A stretch of 64,000 nucleotides of DNA from Corythucha ciliata (Eukaryota > Arthropoda > Insecta > Hemiptera > Tingidae), in assembly GCA_038030265.1 (NCBI GenBank), contig CM075943.1, positions 38,998,001 to 39,062,000 on the forward strand, given 5' to 3'. The number at the start of each line of letters is the position of its first letter. Position 1 is the stretch's first letter. This document shows, one piece after another, positions 24,653 to 36,100 of this stretch. The translations under genes were made by a program, and so were the position numbers. The notes beneath the pieces are model-generated. The model saw only the letters and a list, made by a program, of their open reading frames with translations, had not been told where the DNA came from and ran no database searches.

Positions 24653-25499
24653 AGTGCTGTCTATGCACAGGCAAACATAAAAACGTCTCCACTTTTTGAG
24701 CTTTATTACGGTGTGCTCGATGTTTCGGGCTAAAACGTCGAGAGCGTGCACAAAAACTGTGTTTTCTCAGAAAAATAAGACAATTACCTCCGAATCCAGA
24801 AAGTCAAGAGTGATGGCGATCGGAGGAGAGTAGGGAGGGCTGTGTGCTCAACGCAACAATTTTTTCATTAGCTTCTGACCACCGTGCCTAATTTAGGCCC
24901 ACTCAGAATTTATACCCCTAAATATTGAGTGCTGTTTACTTATCAGACCGAAAAATATATGTTGACTCCCTGAAATTGCGTCACCTTTGGAATTGTGTCT
25001 AGGTACCTCCAGACCTCCAAACATTTAAATACTTGCTTGTGTATGTATACAAGGTGAATGCATATGAGTGAGAGAGAAAAAAAAAAATTGTGTAAGTAGA
25101 CTAGTTTGCAACCGGAAATACTATATGCCATGGCTTGAGCCTCAATGGTTTCTGAGATATAATTTTTCACGTCTTATTTAGGCGTGTCTTACTTCATCTT
25201 TTATGACTGCCAAGTAAACTTTTGGCGTCTTGTGACTCCAGATTCTGAAATAGCATATCTTTGGGCCGTAATCAGAAACCCACCTTAACCTTTACATCTC
25301 ATTTTCACACATTTTTATAAACCATCACAGTTTTCAACTCCTTCAGTAAATGCTTCGTAAAGGTGGACCCTTTAGTCCGTCAGGAGTATCCGTTTTCGAG
25401 AAAAAAATAAATGTGATCTCGACAGCGTCTGAAAGATAGGCATAGCGGGATTTTTAATAGAAACGGTGCAAATTTTACACGTGGGTATATTATTCATGA

Positions 25500-25815
25500 A
25501 TGTAGCAGGATCAGGCTTGAAATTACATGCAAATTGACACCCCACACCCCTATGATCTCAAAACCTTTGAAAACCCCTTTGTTGGAACCATCAAAACCCA
25601 GGGAGTTAGTTGATCGAGCTGGCCATATGTTAAGACCAACTAGCTCCAAGATGTGCGAAAGAACCAGTTTTAACGTGGATAACGTTTTACTCGAGGTTTA
25701 GTGAGTGATTCGATGAAATGCAAAAAATACCTCAGAGCGCTTGCGCTCCGCCTTTTTTTTCTAGCAATCCTAGGGCAAGATATGGCCCGGACGGCGTAAG
25801 GATATTCCAGAAAAT
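25500..25815 (+). repeat. Dispersed repeat family R1, copy 2
   Basis: Runs from a GAATGTAGCAGGATC block through GGGAGTTAGTTGATCGAGCT and GTTAAGACCAACTAG to GCCCGGACGGCGTAAGGATA. It is longer than copy 1 and matches the inverted copy at 50815-51010 over most of its length. A GC-rich insertion near 25670-25760 interrupts it. Confidence 0.6.
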
Positions 25816-26563
25816 GATTGAGTTTCGGACCATGGCGTATCAATGTTTTCGGTTGCAAATCAAGTCCACTTTCACCCAATTTGTTTTTCCACACTGATAC
25901 GCATGCACCCAGTAGGTCACTCTTTGTGGGAACTATCGTACAGATCCAGGCAGGGGCGGATCCAGGTTTAAATCCTAGGGGGGGGGGAGGGGTAATGCCG
26001 AAGACCACCGCCCCGCCCTTACATCAACACCCTCATGTTACATCAGTCTAACGATTCCAAAATTAATTCAATTTTGGAGTGATGTTTCAAGACAAATAAG
26101 GATGTACGGTAGGTACACCTATGCAGTATTAGTCCAGTCAAATTAGGCTTTTACCCCAACAAACTACAGGTTACCGACTCTAGGGAGTCCCAGGACACCA
26201 AAACGTCAAGTTTAACGCATAAATTATCGTTTTCTGGAGGCAAAATGGTCAGCTTTTTTATAGAAAATCTAGAACAGAGGGCTTGGAAATTTTCAACCGA
26301 GGCGGAGGGGCTTGAAAAAGTTGGGTAAGCTAATGGAATGAAAGTTGATGACCTGAAATGAAGCTCTCGGCGCACAGATTGGTCGGAAACAGGTGGCTTT
26401 AAGACTTCCAACATTAAAGGCATGAAAGGTTTTATCGCGCTCCTTATTGGTCGTGGAAAACCAATGTATTCTAGAAAAGCGTAGGAAATTTAATGCCCCT
26501 AGATCAGGGGTTTCCAAAGTTTTTTGACGACCCTAATTTAACACTGCAAAAGCCTTCGCGACC

Positions 26564-26836
26564 CTAGACGAATTTTTGGTTACTTCGATAATGGTTCGCC
26601 ATCTTTTTCACAAATTCTGCGACACTCGGGCGAAAGTTATTAGTCAATGCGCATCGCAGATCGTCCCGGGAATACAATCGGTTGCGAGCTTTCGTTTTTA
26701 CCGCAACTACACGAAATTGAGAACCCTTGCTGACAAAGATATATTGCAGGAAACGGCAGAAGAGTATACCTATTCTGCTTCGGTAACTAAAACGGAATGT
26801 TCTCGCAACTGCGCCCAAACTTGTGAAATGACGCAT
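26564..26836 (-). pseudogene. hAT transposase C-terminal remnant
   Basis: The open frame ends with KARNRLYSRDDLRCALTNNF, then RPSVAEFVKKM. This closely resembles the extreme C-terminus of Charlie/ZBED5-type hAT transposases, where an R-L-x-DDLR-AL-N motif is followed by a short basic end. Nothing of the catalytic RNase H-like core or the BED finger is recognisable. It lies just inside the left TIR of the 26505-29758 element, which is the position expected for the 3' end of its transposase gene. Confidence 0.65.
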
Positions 26837-27239
26837 TTTTCTTTATGCACGTGCAGATCACACAACTCTAGTTGAAATCCCGGTATTTCCTCTCCAATTT
26901 TGTCGACGTCTGTAGCAAATCGATTTATAGCCAGCTGCGTTTACTGAGATCAACATTTGCAGGCATATAATATAGGTCCATTTCATGGCGGAGATTACTA
27001 AGTACGATTCATCCCTTCCCTATCAGAGGGGGCCACCAAAAAGCTAAAAGATAGGAAAACGAGGATTTTCAGGTCCTACGTTCATGAATGTACGTCAAAA
27101 AGAGTCTTGGTGTTCGGTTGTACAGCGATTTGGGCCCTTTCGACGAGTTTCAGTCAATCCGGCCTGAAGAATAGAACGTTACAGGGTTGATCTGGGTCAA
27201 GCGTTTAGAGTGAATGAATCGAATGCTCAGGCGACGTAA

Positions 27240-29400
27240 GTGCTATTGAAAAGCCTCGAAACCTCAAATTGAAAAAATTCTCGCCTTCTGGAGGTAACTT
27301 CGCGGCAATAATAGAGAAAATACGCTGATCCCGCAGTTTCTGTAGCTTTTAGGCGGCTAAAACTGAAAAGGCACACTAATGTGCTGTTCTTGGGGCAAGT
27401 ACGTGGCAAAAAGTGTGGAAAACAAGGGCTAATATACATGGGTAATAAAGTGAAAAATTGCTCATTCATGGTTCCTCGATGCAACTTTCAGTCTAGAGAA
27501 AAAATCGTAGACTTCCAGATAGAGAAAAAATCGCTGATTCGCGGTGTATATTATATAGGCTAAAATATAGAAAAATAATGCAAACTGGTGCTCTTGGACC
27601 AAGCCCACTGCTAAAATAGAAAAAGCGCTAATTCAAGGCTATATAATATGTCACTGCTAGAAATTAACTTGGGGCTGAAGTTAAGAAAATGGCAAATTCA
27701 CAACTGAAACTACGAAAAATCACCCATTCGGGGACAGAAAAGATAAATGGCGTCAATTCGCTGCTAAATTTGAAAAAAAAACCCTTATTTACAACGTACA
27801 TTTGGAAAAATCGCTAATTATCTGCTAAAATCTAGAACCCGGACAAGCCAGTCACGACAGAGCCCAAATTCTGCCACGAAATCACACGACATCGGAGTTC
27901 CAAATTTGCGAAATTGCAACTTTTGGGTCAGAACATTCACGAAATTGCAAATTTTGGGTCAGACCCTTCACGAAATTGCAAATTTTGGGTCAAAAAATCC
28001 ACGAAATTGCAATTGTTTGCTCTTCACGCGCGCGTAATTGCAATTCTCGGTGCTTGATTTTCAGTGAACCCGCAGGCAAGCTGGCCACGACAGCGCAAAA
28101 TTATTATTGGCAAGCTGCCACAAAACTTAGCGTTTTCTCAATTACAACCCCGAATTGTCATTTTATCACTGCTCAATTCAAAATCAATAGCACTAATTCA
28201 GGACTAAAATTGAGATAAAGTGCGCATTTCAGCTAAAGATTGGCACTTTTTCTCAATTTTAGCGGCGAATTGACGCTAAATGTTTCAATAGCAGCTACGA
28301 GTTAGCGTTTTGGCTCGATTTTAGCTGTGAATTAGCGATTTCTCTCATTTTTCGCTGCAAATAAGTGCCGCTAGCCGCTAATTATCGTTTCGTCCTTATT
28401 CCAGCCGTGAATTAGCGTGACTTTGCAAAAATTACCATTTTTTCCGCTGAACATATATGTGTATTTCTCGTTTGTGAAGGACACATTGTTCAGTTTTAAT
28501 GCCAATCAGCCATTTTGAATAGGCAAAACGGTTTCCGAGATCAAACAATCGGTTTCGAACAAAGACGAGTTGAAGAAGGGTGCGGGCAGCTGCCCATCAT
28601 TCTTGCCTTGTCCAGGCTACGGACAGGCTACACCCCTGTATAATCGCAGCTAAAATTGAGGAAAAGACAATTCGTATAGTTTCTGAAGGCAACTTCGTAG
28701 TTAAAAGTAAATAAAATCTCTACTTTGTGGCTAAAATTGAGAAAAACGCTAATTCAGGGCCAAAATTAAGCGTTTGTATTCATATCTGAATGTGAAAACT
28801 GCTAATTCTAGCTAATGTTGAAAACGCGCTAGTTAGTGGCTAAAATTAGGACAAACGGTAATTCACGGTCAAAATTGAGAAAAATCGCGAATCAAATCGC
28901 TGCTAAAATTGAAAAAATTCGCTGGTTCGCTGCTGAAATTGAGAAACGTCGCTAACTCGCGGTTGAAGTGTATAGAAAAAACGTTAATTCATGGCAACAA
29001 GTCTCGCCCCCCTGAGAAATTACAGTACTGGCCCCCTGTGTCTATGGCAGTCGTGGATATTAATAATAAATATCACTAATTAACAGCCAAGACAAATTGA
29101 GGAAATCACTAATTAGCGCGAAAAACGGTATTTTTCAGCTCGAATCGATAAAAAGTATACTTATTCGCTGCTAAAAATGGAAAAAATCGCCAATTTGCAG
29201 CTAAAATTGTGGCTATAAGTGAAAACCCCGCTAATTTGCTGCTAACATTGATAAAAACGTTATTGCGGCCAAAATTGAGAAAAGAGCCAATTGGCGGCTC
29301 AAATGGAGCATAATGGGCGAATAGGATGTAGAAATAACGCTAATTCATGGCTAAAATAAGGAAAAATCCGTAATTAAACGGCACTTAAACTTAAAGATTA
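27240..29400. repeat. Degenerate short-period array, family S1
   Basis: A repeated phrase close to GCTAATTCGCGGCTAAAATTG, followed by AGAAAAA, recurs every ~35-55 bp for about 2 kb, sometimes inverted (GATTTTAGC...GAATTAGCG). Unit boundaries drift and units are heavily mutated. Matching stretches lie at 37640-37960, 48110-48700 and 62650-62760. It fills most of the nested hAT element. Confidence 0.65.
27910..28015. repeat. 31-bp tandem repeat, ~3.4 copies
   Basis: Three successive units start GAAATTGCAA(A/C)TTTTGGGTCA at 27910, 27941 and 27972, followed by a partial fourth. They are far better conserved than the surrounding family S1 array, so this is a recent local expansion. Confidence 0.8.
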
Positions 29401-30429
29401 TTTTTCTTGTTTATTTAGATACTAAGGGGCCTCATAAAGATTTCCGCCCCGGGCCCCGATAGGTCTAGGTCTGCCAGTATCTGCACACTATTTTCTAAAA
29501 ATCCGCGACTTCAAAGATCTTAAACTACTAGAAAAAAGTAAAACGCCTGCTATAGACTGTTCGGTTTTCTTTCATTCGAATTTAATTCAGAGCAAACATA
29601 AAAATAATGTAAGTGCAGGGAATTGTACTCTGGCTGAAGGCAGTAAGGTAGCTCGAAGACCGGGTACTTCACATGAAATGGCCGAAACAGTCCACGACCC
29701 TAAGGAAAACAGCCCGCGACCCTACTTGGGGTCGCGACCCGGGGTTTGGTAACCCCTGCCCTAGATGTTTTGTACGAGAAGGTTTTCCTCTAAAGCCACT
29801 CGTTTAGGGGATATTTAGACAAAAAAAAACCAAACAAAAAACTGATAAAATGACCCAAAAATCGTGGTTTTCGCTTTTAGGACTGCCAAAAGTTGTGCTG
29901 TCAAATAGAGTGCGTTTACTACAACGAATTTCGACGTTTTTAGTAAATTTGGTATTACGTATTCGACAAAAATTACCACTCAGTGTGACTCTCTACATTA
30001 ATTTAGCCATTTCTGCACAATAATCCCTAATTTACTTGTAACGTCTAAATTCGTATTAGTATAGTGAAATCCACTCTGTTTGACAGCCAGCTACCGGAGC
30101 GATATGTTTTGATGCTTTGGTGAGCGTTCACATTCAGTTCCATTCAAATGACCGCTTCACATGAGGCTTTAATGATTTTTAGCATGTTGAAAATCGCAAG
30201 GATCGTTTGAATTTTGCTGGTCAAACCACTGAAGAGTATAAAGCACTCTTTTTTCTCAAAAAAAGTCATTTCTGCAAAAAAAAAAATCGCTTATTATTTT
30301 TTTTATACGCTCATGAGTAAATTTTCATGAGTTATCCACCAAAATTTCCCCCCACAGAAACTTCAGAAGGGCCGAAAACCTGAGTTTTTTCCCCCTTTAA
30401 CTCGAAAAGTACGCGTTCTACGGCCCGTA

Positions 30430-30575
30430 AAGTTGGGTTTTCCTATTGCGGCGCAAAACGCTTAACGAGCGTGTTTTACATTTATTCCTAGTTACTACGT
30501 GTCCACTTTTCGACTGGGAACAATTTAAATAACGCTGCGCTGAGTGTTTTGCGCTGATGTGAAAATCCGGCTTAA
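30430..30575. repeat. Imperfect inverted repeat (~146 bp)
   Basis: A GGGTTTTCCTATTGCGGCGC-type left arm pairs with GCGCTGATGTGAAAATCCGG at the right. GCGCAAAACGC inside the left arm pairs with the right arm's GTGTTTTGCGC. The arms are diverged. It may be a MITE remnant inside the outer hAT element. Confidence 0.45.
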
Positions 30576-33108
30576 AAAGTTGAAGCGCTAAATTTCCTTT
30601 ATAATTCAATCAACCCTCTACATTTATACTCGTAGACCAGCCAGTCAGGTAATTTGTGACACAACTCCTGACTCAGTCAGGAGTCCTGAGTTAGTGACAT
30701 TTTGGGGTGTTGATTCAGGATGTCACACGAGTTTTCCACCTAAATTTCATGGTAGAAACATTGTGGAGGCGTATCTACCCTGCAAAAAGTTAAGTTGCAT
30801 TTAATTTTCTTCGAAAACAGGACGGACGGACATCGGTCTAATAGGTACCAAGGTACAGCCCTTTACATTAATGATACATTTCTCAACATGTAAAATTTCT
30901 GCACGATCCCATACATGAAGACTCACTTTATGAAAAGGTGAGGCTACGAAATTGGCGAGGGGGTAGCCTTTGTATATCAGAGAATCGACAAATAAGCTTG
31001 CCAACCACCGCTTGTCCTCAGGGAATCGTCGTGATATTCTCTCTATATTCCTTAAAAAATCAACTTAGGCGGGGTTAGTTACCCTCATTATCCCCCTCCC
31101 CGTGGATCCGCCCCTGGATCCAGTTCGAGACAGCCTTTCGACACGAAGGACCGACGTCACGGTTCCAACTACATTATATAATGTGAATACAGATCCAACC
31201 AACAAAAGTGACGAGATATGTCGAAGGAACACTTTGGGCCAGTACTCATTGCCAGACTCAGACGAAGGGCCCGGCCCATACGGACAATCGACGCTTGAAA
31301 CGTGCTCGTTTTTTTGAGAAAAGTGAGGGATTCCCCCCATTCAAGGCTGGAAGACTGAAATGCAATGAGGGATTACCAGGAATCGCACAAGATCAGCTCC
31401 CGAGAAGTTGGCCGTTGACTGATCGTGCCTACTGCACGCCTTAGTCAAAGTCAATTCTTGGACATTTGTCGAGGTCGAGTGACAGACAAAAAATGAAGTT
31501 GACAAGAAGGGTCTAAACTGACAAGGGTGGCCCCCTCCAAAAAGATATCAAATGAAGAAGCGGGTGGGGCAATGGCCCCATTCCCGTCCTCCTTGTTACC
31601 GACAGAGAATAAGGAGTAGTTGGGTGTTGAATAATATCCTAACACTAATACTTCGATTCGTCGAGACGGCGGGGAAGATATAAAAAAAATGGGTTCAACG
31701 GTGGTGGATTCAAGATGTAGAACCGCAGATGCCGCAATCATACGGGAACATAAGGCGCAAGCATGACATCCAGGCAAATTTGTCATGCCAGTCGTGGGAC
31801 AGGGCCGAGACAACTGATCTAAAAACTTCAAATAGCATTGGTCAACGTGTTAAAAACAAAAAATCAGGAATAAATTTGAAATGATTCGCGTAATTACGCA
31901 GGATTCCTAATCGCGATGAAAATAGTTTCTAACCTAACATGCGGGTCAGCGAACGGATTTTACATTCTCGGGGCCTGAGCGTTAAGTAAACAAGGCTTGA
32001 GTATGAATAAAAAATAAGACAAAGTTCACAAAATTAAAGAACGACGAGTGTAATTTCAACATTTCTAGTCAATCACGATTGTGAAAATGGCCATATTGGA
32101 AATCCGACCTATTCAAAATAATTAGAGCAAGGAAGCCTCACGTAATCAGACTGCGGTTTAATGGTACTATGTGACGAAAAACATAATATAAAAAAAGCTA
32201 AAATTAAAATAAGACACTCACAGCGGCCCGAGTTTTGCAGTCAACCAGTTACGAAACGCGTCGGGATCTTCGATTATCATTTTAGCGAGTCACAAGAACA
32301 AAAAATACAAGATGAAAACTTATGTTTTTGTCACGAATCCAAATTGGGGAAAACCGGGGATTTTTGATTTTCCGGCACTGTCACTAGGATTCACAAATTT
32401 CCAGCGCGGGTTTCACGCTTTATGACACTTTTAACTCGCAAAGAAATCTGATTTTTTTTCTCCCTTCTCTGCTTCAAAAATTTCACCCTGCACTGGGCTA
32501 CTAGGCAATCCGAGTCGAACAAGCACGAAAAGTTAACTGATCAACTGATCCTCCCCACCTAGTTGAAACGGGGACTGCTAGCGCTATTACTTATGACAAG
32601 AAAATTTTATTTTAGCAATTAAAGAAGGGAAAAATTACTATTTTCGTTTCAAAACATTCGCGATATAATTTATTTAGAACAATTTTCAAACTAAGGCCCA
32701 CATTAAAATACGAATGGTGTGGCAGAGCCATGAGCGTCGTTGCAGTCCCTTTGGCTTTCTTTAGACGCAAGCTCGAACGAACGAAGTACCTTTGCTGTAT
32801 AACCAGCTGATCATATCGAGGAACTCCTTCCCACCGTCACACACGACCTTTTCCAGTTTCTAGTTTTTTTGTTTTCTTTTTTTTTTTTTGTTAAACACCT
32901 AAATTCTGTTTCGTATCCTCCTGTTATTGGACTTACTGGGAGGCTTCGATCTTAATTAATTGAAGCCGAAGTTCTGAAATTACTCATTTTCTTACAAATA
33001 ATGACGTGATCTCGACGTAACATCCGCGCCGCGATTTTAAAGTTCAATTTCAGTATATTTTGCTACTTTGTTGTCTACACAAGCCCAAGATTGAACACGT
33101 ATTTCGCG

Positions 33109-36100
33109 ATGACTGACTCGTTTTTTGGATTTGAGACTTCCCTCGAGGTAAAAATCGCTTGGCGATGATTACGCACCTGTCGCCACGTTCATATTCGGAT
33201 TTAACGTTGTTTTGGGGGTTGATTTTGATAGGGGGAACATCATCTCGACGAAGGGGATGGTTTATCGGATGAGGATGAAGAGTACGACGCTCTGAATGCA
33301 GAGACATTTGGAGACTCTGAATTTTGTGAGTGTTGATGCGTATCTGAGCTTTGCCTGAAAATAAAACGTTCACGTGTTTACCTTTGATAAATCTTGTGTA
33401 GTTGTGAACTTAACTCAACCGCTAGCTTTTAGTTGCACTTTGAACCCGATTGCCTACAGTTCCACTTAAAATAATCTTTTGTTTTTTCAGCTGGCGACTG
33501 GGAAGAGGACCACGAGAAATTTGCGGAAATCACAGAACTTTCAAGGCACGGGAACGTCTCTGATGTGAGTTAATCTGGTTCCGTTATTTTACTGTTGAAA
33601 AATTACTCGATATATTTACGTATATGTGTGGCCCAATTATAGGCGAAGACAGTGCTCAGGCTCAGGGCATGAGGGCAATGGTCAACTTACTATAATTTTG
33701 TATCCCTTGACTTTGCCATCATCGCAGTTTATTTCTAGGGGAGCGTTTACCAGTGATTTAAAAGTATACTGTCGTCATTTCTGTCTATTCTTATACAATG
33801 TCAGGGCATCCATCTATTTTTGCCCCGAAATGAGTACGTCGTGCGTGTCGCTTTGACACATCTCGGTTGCATGTTGTTGACGTGCTTGGCCTCACAGATA
33901 GTGTCGTGCGCTCGCTTGAGTTACAGATGAGACTGGCGCTGCATCTGCTCAGGGACGGCGATGGGGGCGATCGCCACCCCCGTCGCCGTAAGAAACGATA
34001 GGTCAATAAAAAGAGAAGGAGAAGGGAAAGCTAAGAGGTACAAATGGGAGGGAAAGCAAATGAGATATCCAGATCATAGAACTATAGAAAATTGGAAAAT
34101 AACTTGCTATTGCATTAATTGGTACTACCAATTTGTGGACAAATTAGTGAAATTGGCTTTTGAAGGAGCCAAATCTGAGACATTTGGTTATGGAAGAGCG
34201 AAGATAGAGTGAAATTGTGGTTTAAAAGACTCAAACCCACGAAATTTTGCTGTTAAAAAAGCATATCGAGGGTATCACTCCATCATCACATAACGTCATT
34301 TTGGCTAGTTTTCAGGTGAGCAAAAAAAACAGTTCACAATGATTTGCTGGTGTCTTGAAAGTAACGAACTCCACTTTTTTTTTAGTTTTCACATTCTAAA
34401 TTCCTATTTTTACCATCGGAGAAAAACATTTTTCTGAAAAGTTCAGAGACCCCTATTCACTAAAATTAAGCACCGGCGCTTAAAACGTGTTTCTCAGATG
34501 GTAAAGATAGGTGATTAGGATGTGAAAACTAAAAAAAAAGTGGAGTTCGTTACTTTTAAGAGAAGAGTAAATCATTGGGATCTGGTTTTTTTGCTCTCCT
34601 GAAAAATAAACAAAATGACGTTATGTGATGATGGAGTGACACCCTCGATATCCCACGGAATTTGGGGCTGGAGAGAGCAAAATTGCCTGAAATTTTAAAG
34701 CGCCCCATACACTATGCGATTGCCTGCAGGCCGTCGCCTCAAGAGGCGACCTTCCGGCCAAAATCGACGGGTATCATACACTGTCAGTCAACGATCTCAC
34801 GTCCGATCCTACGGCCACACACCTTCAGTTTTCACGGACTGCAGTCCATGGCCTTCAGATTAACTGAAAATGTGTGGGTAACCCCGATCGACGGCCTCAC
34901 GATTGCCTTCAGTTAAACTGACAGTGTATGGGGCGCTTAAGGAAATTTGAAGGAGATGAATGCGGAGGTTTTCCGTTTGTAAATCGTCGTAACTGGCGTT
35001 TGTAATATCCAAAATAACGAAATTTGGCCTTTTGAGTTACCCAAATCCATAAATTGGTTTAAGTACAGAAAATAATAAAGCCAGAATAGCGGCAAAATTC
35101 GGCCCAATTTCGAAAAAATTCCTTTCGATGTATACTTAGAGGATTCGAAGAGTCCGCAACGGTACGGGGTGGCGAACCAATTTTTAAGGGCGGGTAGGCG
35201 TTGGCCAACTCACCCCTACAAGGGATGAAATAAATTGCCCAAACGAGGTGACTAATCTTACACAGTTGTGAGTGCTGAGTCGATAAAAATCTGCCCCAAG
35301 TCCGTGGGCTGATTACTTCTCGAGTTATGGCGTAATTTGTACAAAATAACTTGTTTTTGGCTTGATTAGTTTATTAAAATCCCCACGCTCTACATTTAGT
35401 GATGAAGTCGTTTCGTATGTCGTATTTCATATTCACTAACTTTTTTCAACATTGCTTTTTTCAAAAATCATATGTTTCCGTTCAGTTTTCTTAATTTCAT
35501 GAATGAGATTTTAGTGTTACTACCAAAGCAAAGTTTCAATCTCGTTAGAGAATTGGCGATTGTAGCTAAGGGATACGATATCTGGCGGCGTTTCAGAGAA
35601 ACATTGAGTCCGGTACTCCATGTGATTTGTTGTTGTCGTTTGACAACAAACTACAACAAAGGTTTTATACAATGAAGTTCATTTATCAAAAATGTTGGTC
35701 AGTGACACTTTTTTACTGTGAATTACGGCTAAATAATCCGACGGTGACGAGGAGACCTCGATATTGTACCTTTGGCATCACCGAATGAAGAAAACAAGAC
35801 GGTTATGCAGGTGCGCAGTACACCCGTACAGAAACTTTCACAAGAAGCAAGAAATTTCGAAAACATCGATTCAAAAACGTTTTCGACCATTTTGCTGAAC
35901 CCGTGCCGTTCTCTGAGCACTAAAATGAAACGGTGAGCTGGCGAGTACCAATAAAGAAAGATAAGGCGCTCGTGATATGTCTCTCAAGGGTGAATCCAGA
36001 GAAAACTACTGTGTCTTTTGTTGCTCTTCCCGTTGTAACCGAGACACAACAATGTAATTCCATTGTTTCCCAAAAATTGAGGGTTCAACGGTATCAGCTA

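Larger units (their letters stand above)
26505..29758. mobile_element. hAT element with perfect 8-bp target duplication
   Basis: The left end CAGGGGTTTCCAAA pairs with TTTGGTAACCCCTG at the right end. CCCTAGAT flanks both sides (26497-26504 and 29759-29766), a perfect 8-bp duplication as hAT transposases make. Near the left end, on the minus strand, a transposase C-terminal remnant survives. Most of the interior (27240-29400) is a degenerate array rather than coding sequence, so the element is non-autonomous. A GTCGCGACCC palindrome lies just inside the right end. Confidence 0.82.
25951..31116. mobile_element. Probable hAT element, hosting a nested hAT copy
   Basis: The left end CAGGGGCGGATCC is matched by GGATCCGCCCCTG at the right end. 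This is a TIR sequence typical of hAT elements. The flanks are GATCCAGG on the left and GATCCAGT on the right, seven of eight identical, as for an aged 8-bp hAT target duplication. Apart from the nested element (26505-29758), about 1.9 kb of the interior remains, with no recognisable transposase. Part of the flank resembles the TIR itself, so chance contributes some of the apparent duplication. Confidence 0.6.
18887..33108. other. 14.2-kb intergenic region between RBM26/27 and PATL1
   Basis: The two genes are divergent, so this interval must hold both promoters and the missing first exon of RBM26/27. No other host coding exons were recognised. Most of it is transposon-derived: the nested hAT elements (25951-31116), two copies of a dispersed ~320-bp family (near 20080 and 25500), a MITE at 22788-22937, two CTTTTCCCGG-type fragments and a degenerate array at 23270-24000. 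The parts 18900-20080, 20230-22780 and 31120-33100 are AT-rich without recognisable structure. Confidence 0.6.

Noticed and set aside
27240..29400. CRISPR-like array
   Set aside because: Units vary in length and sequence, some are inverted, and there are no unique spacers. The context is eukaryotic.
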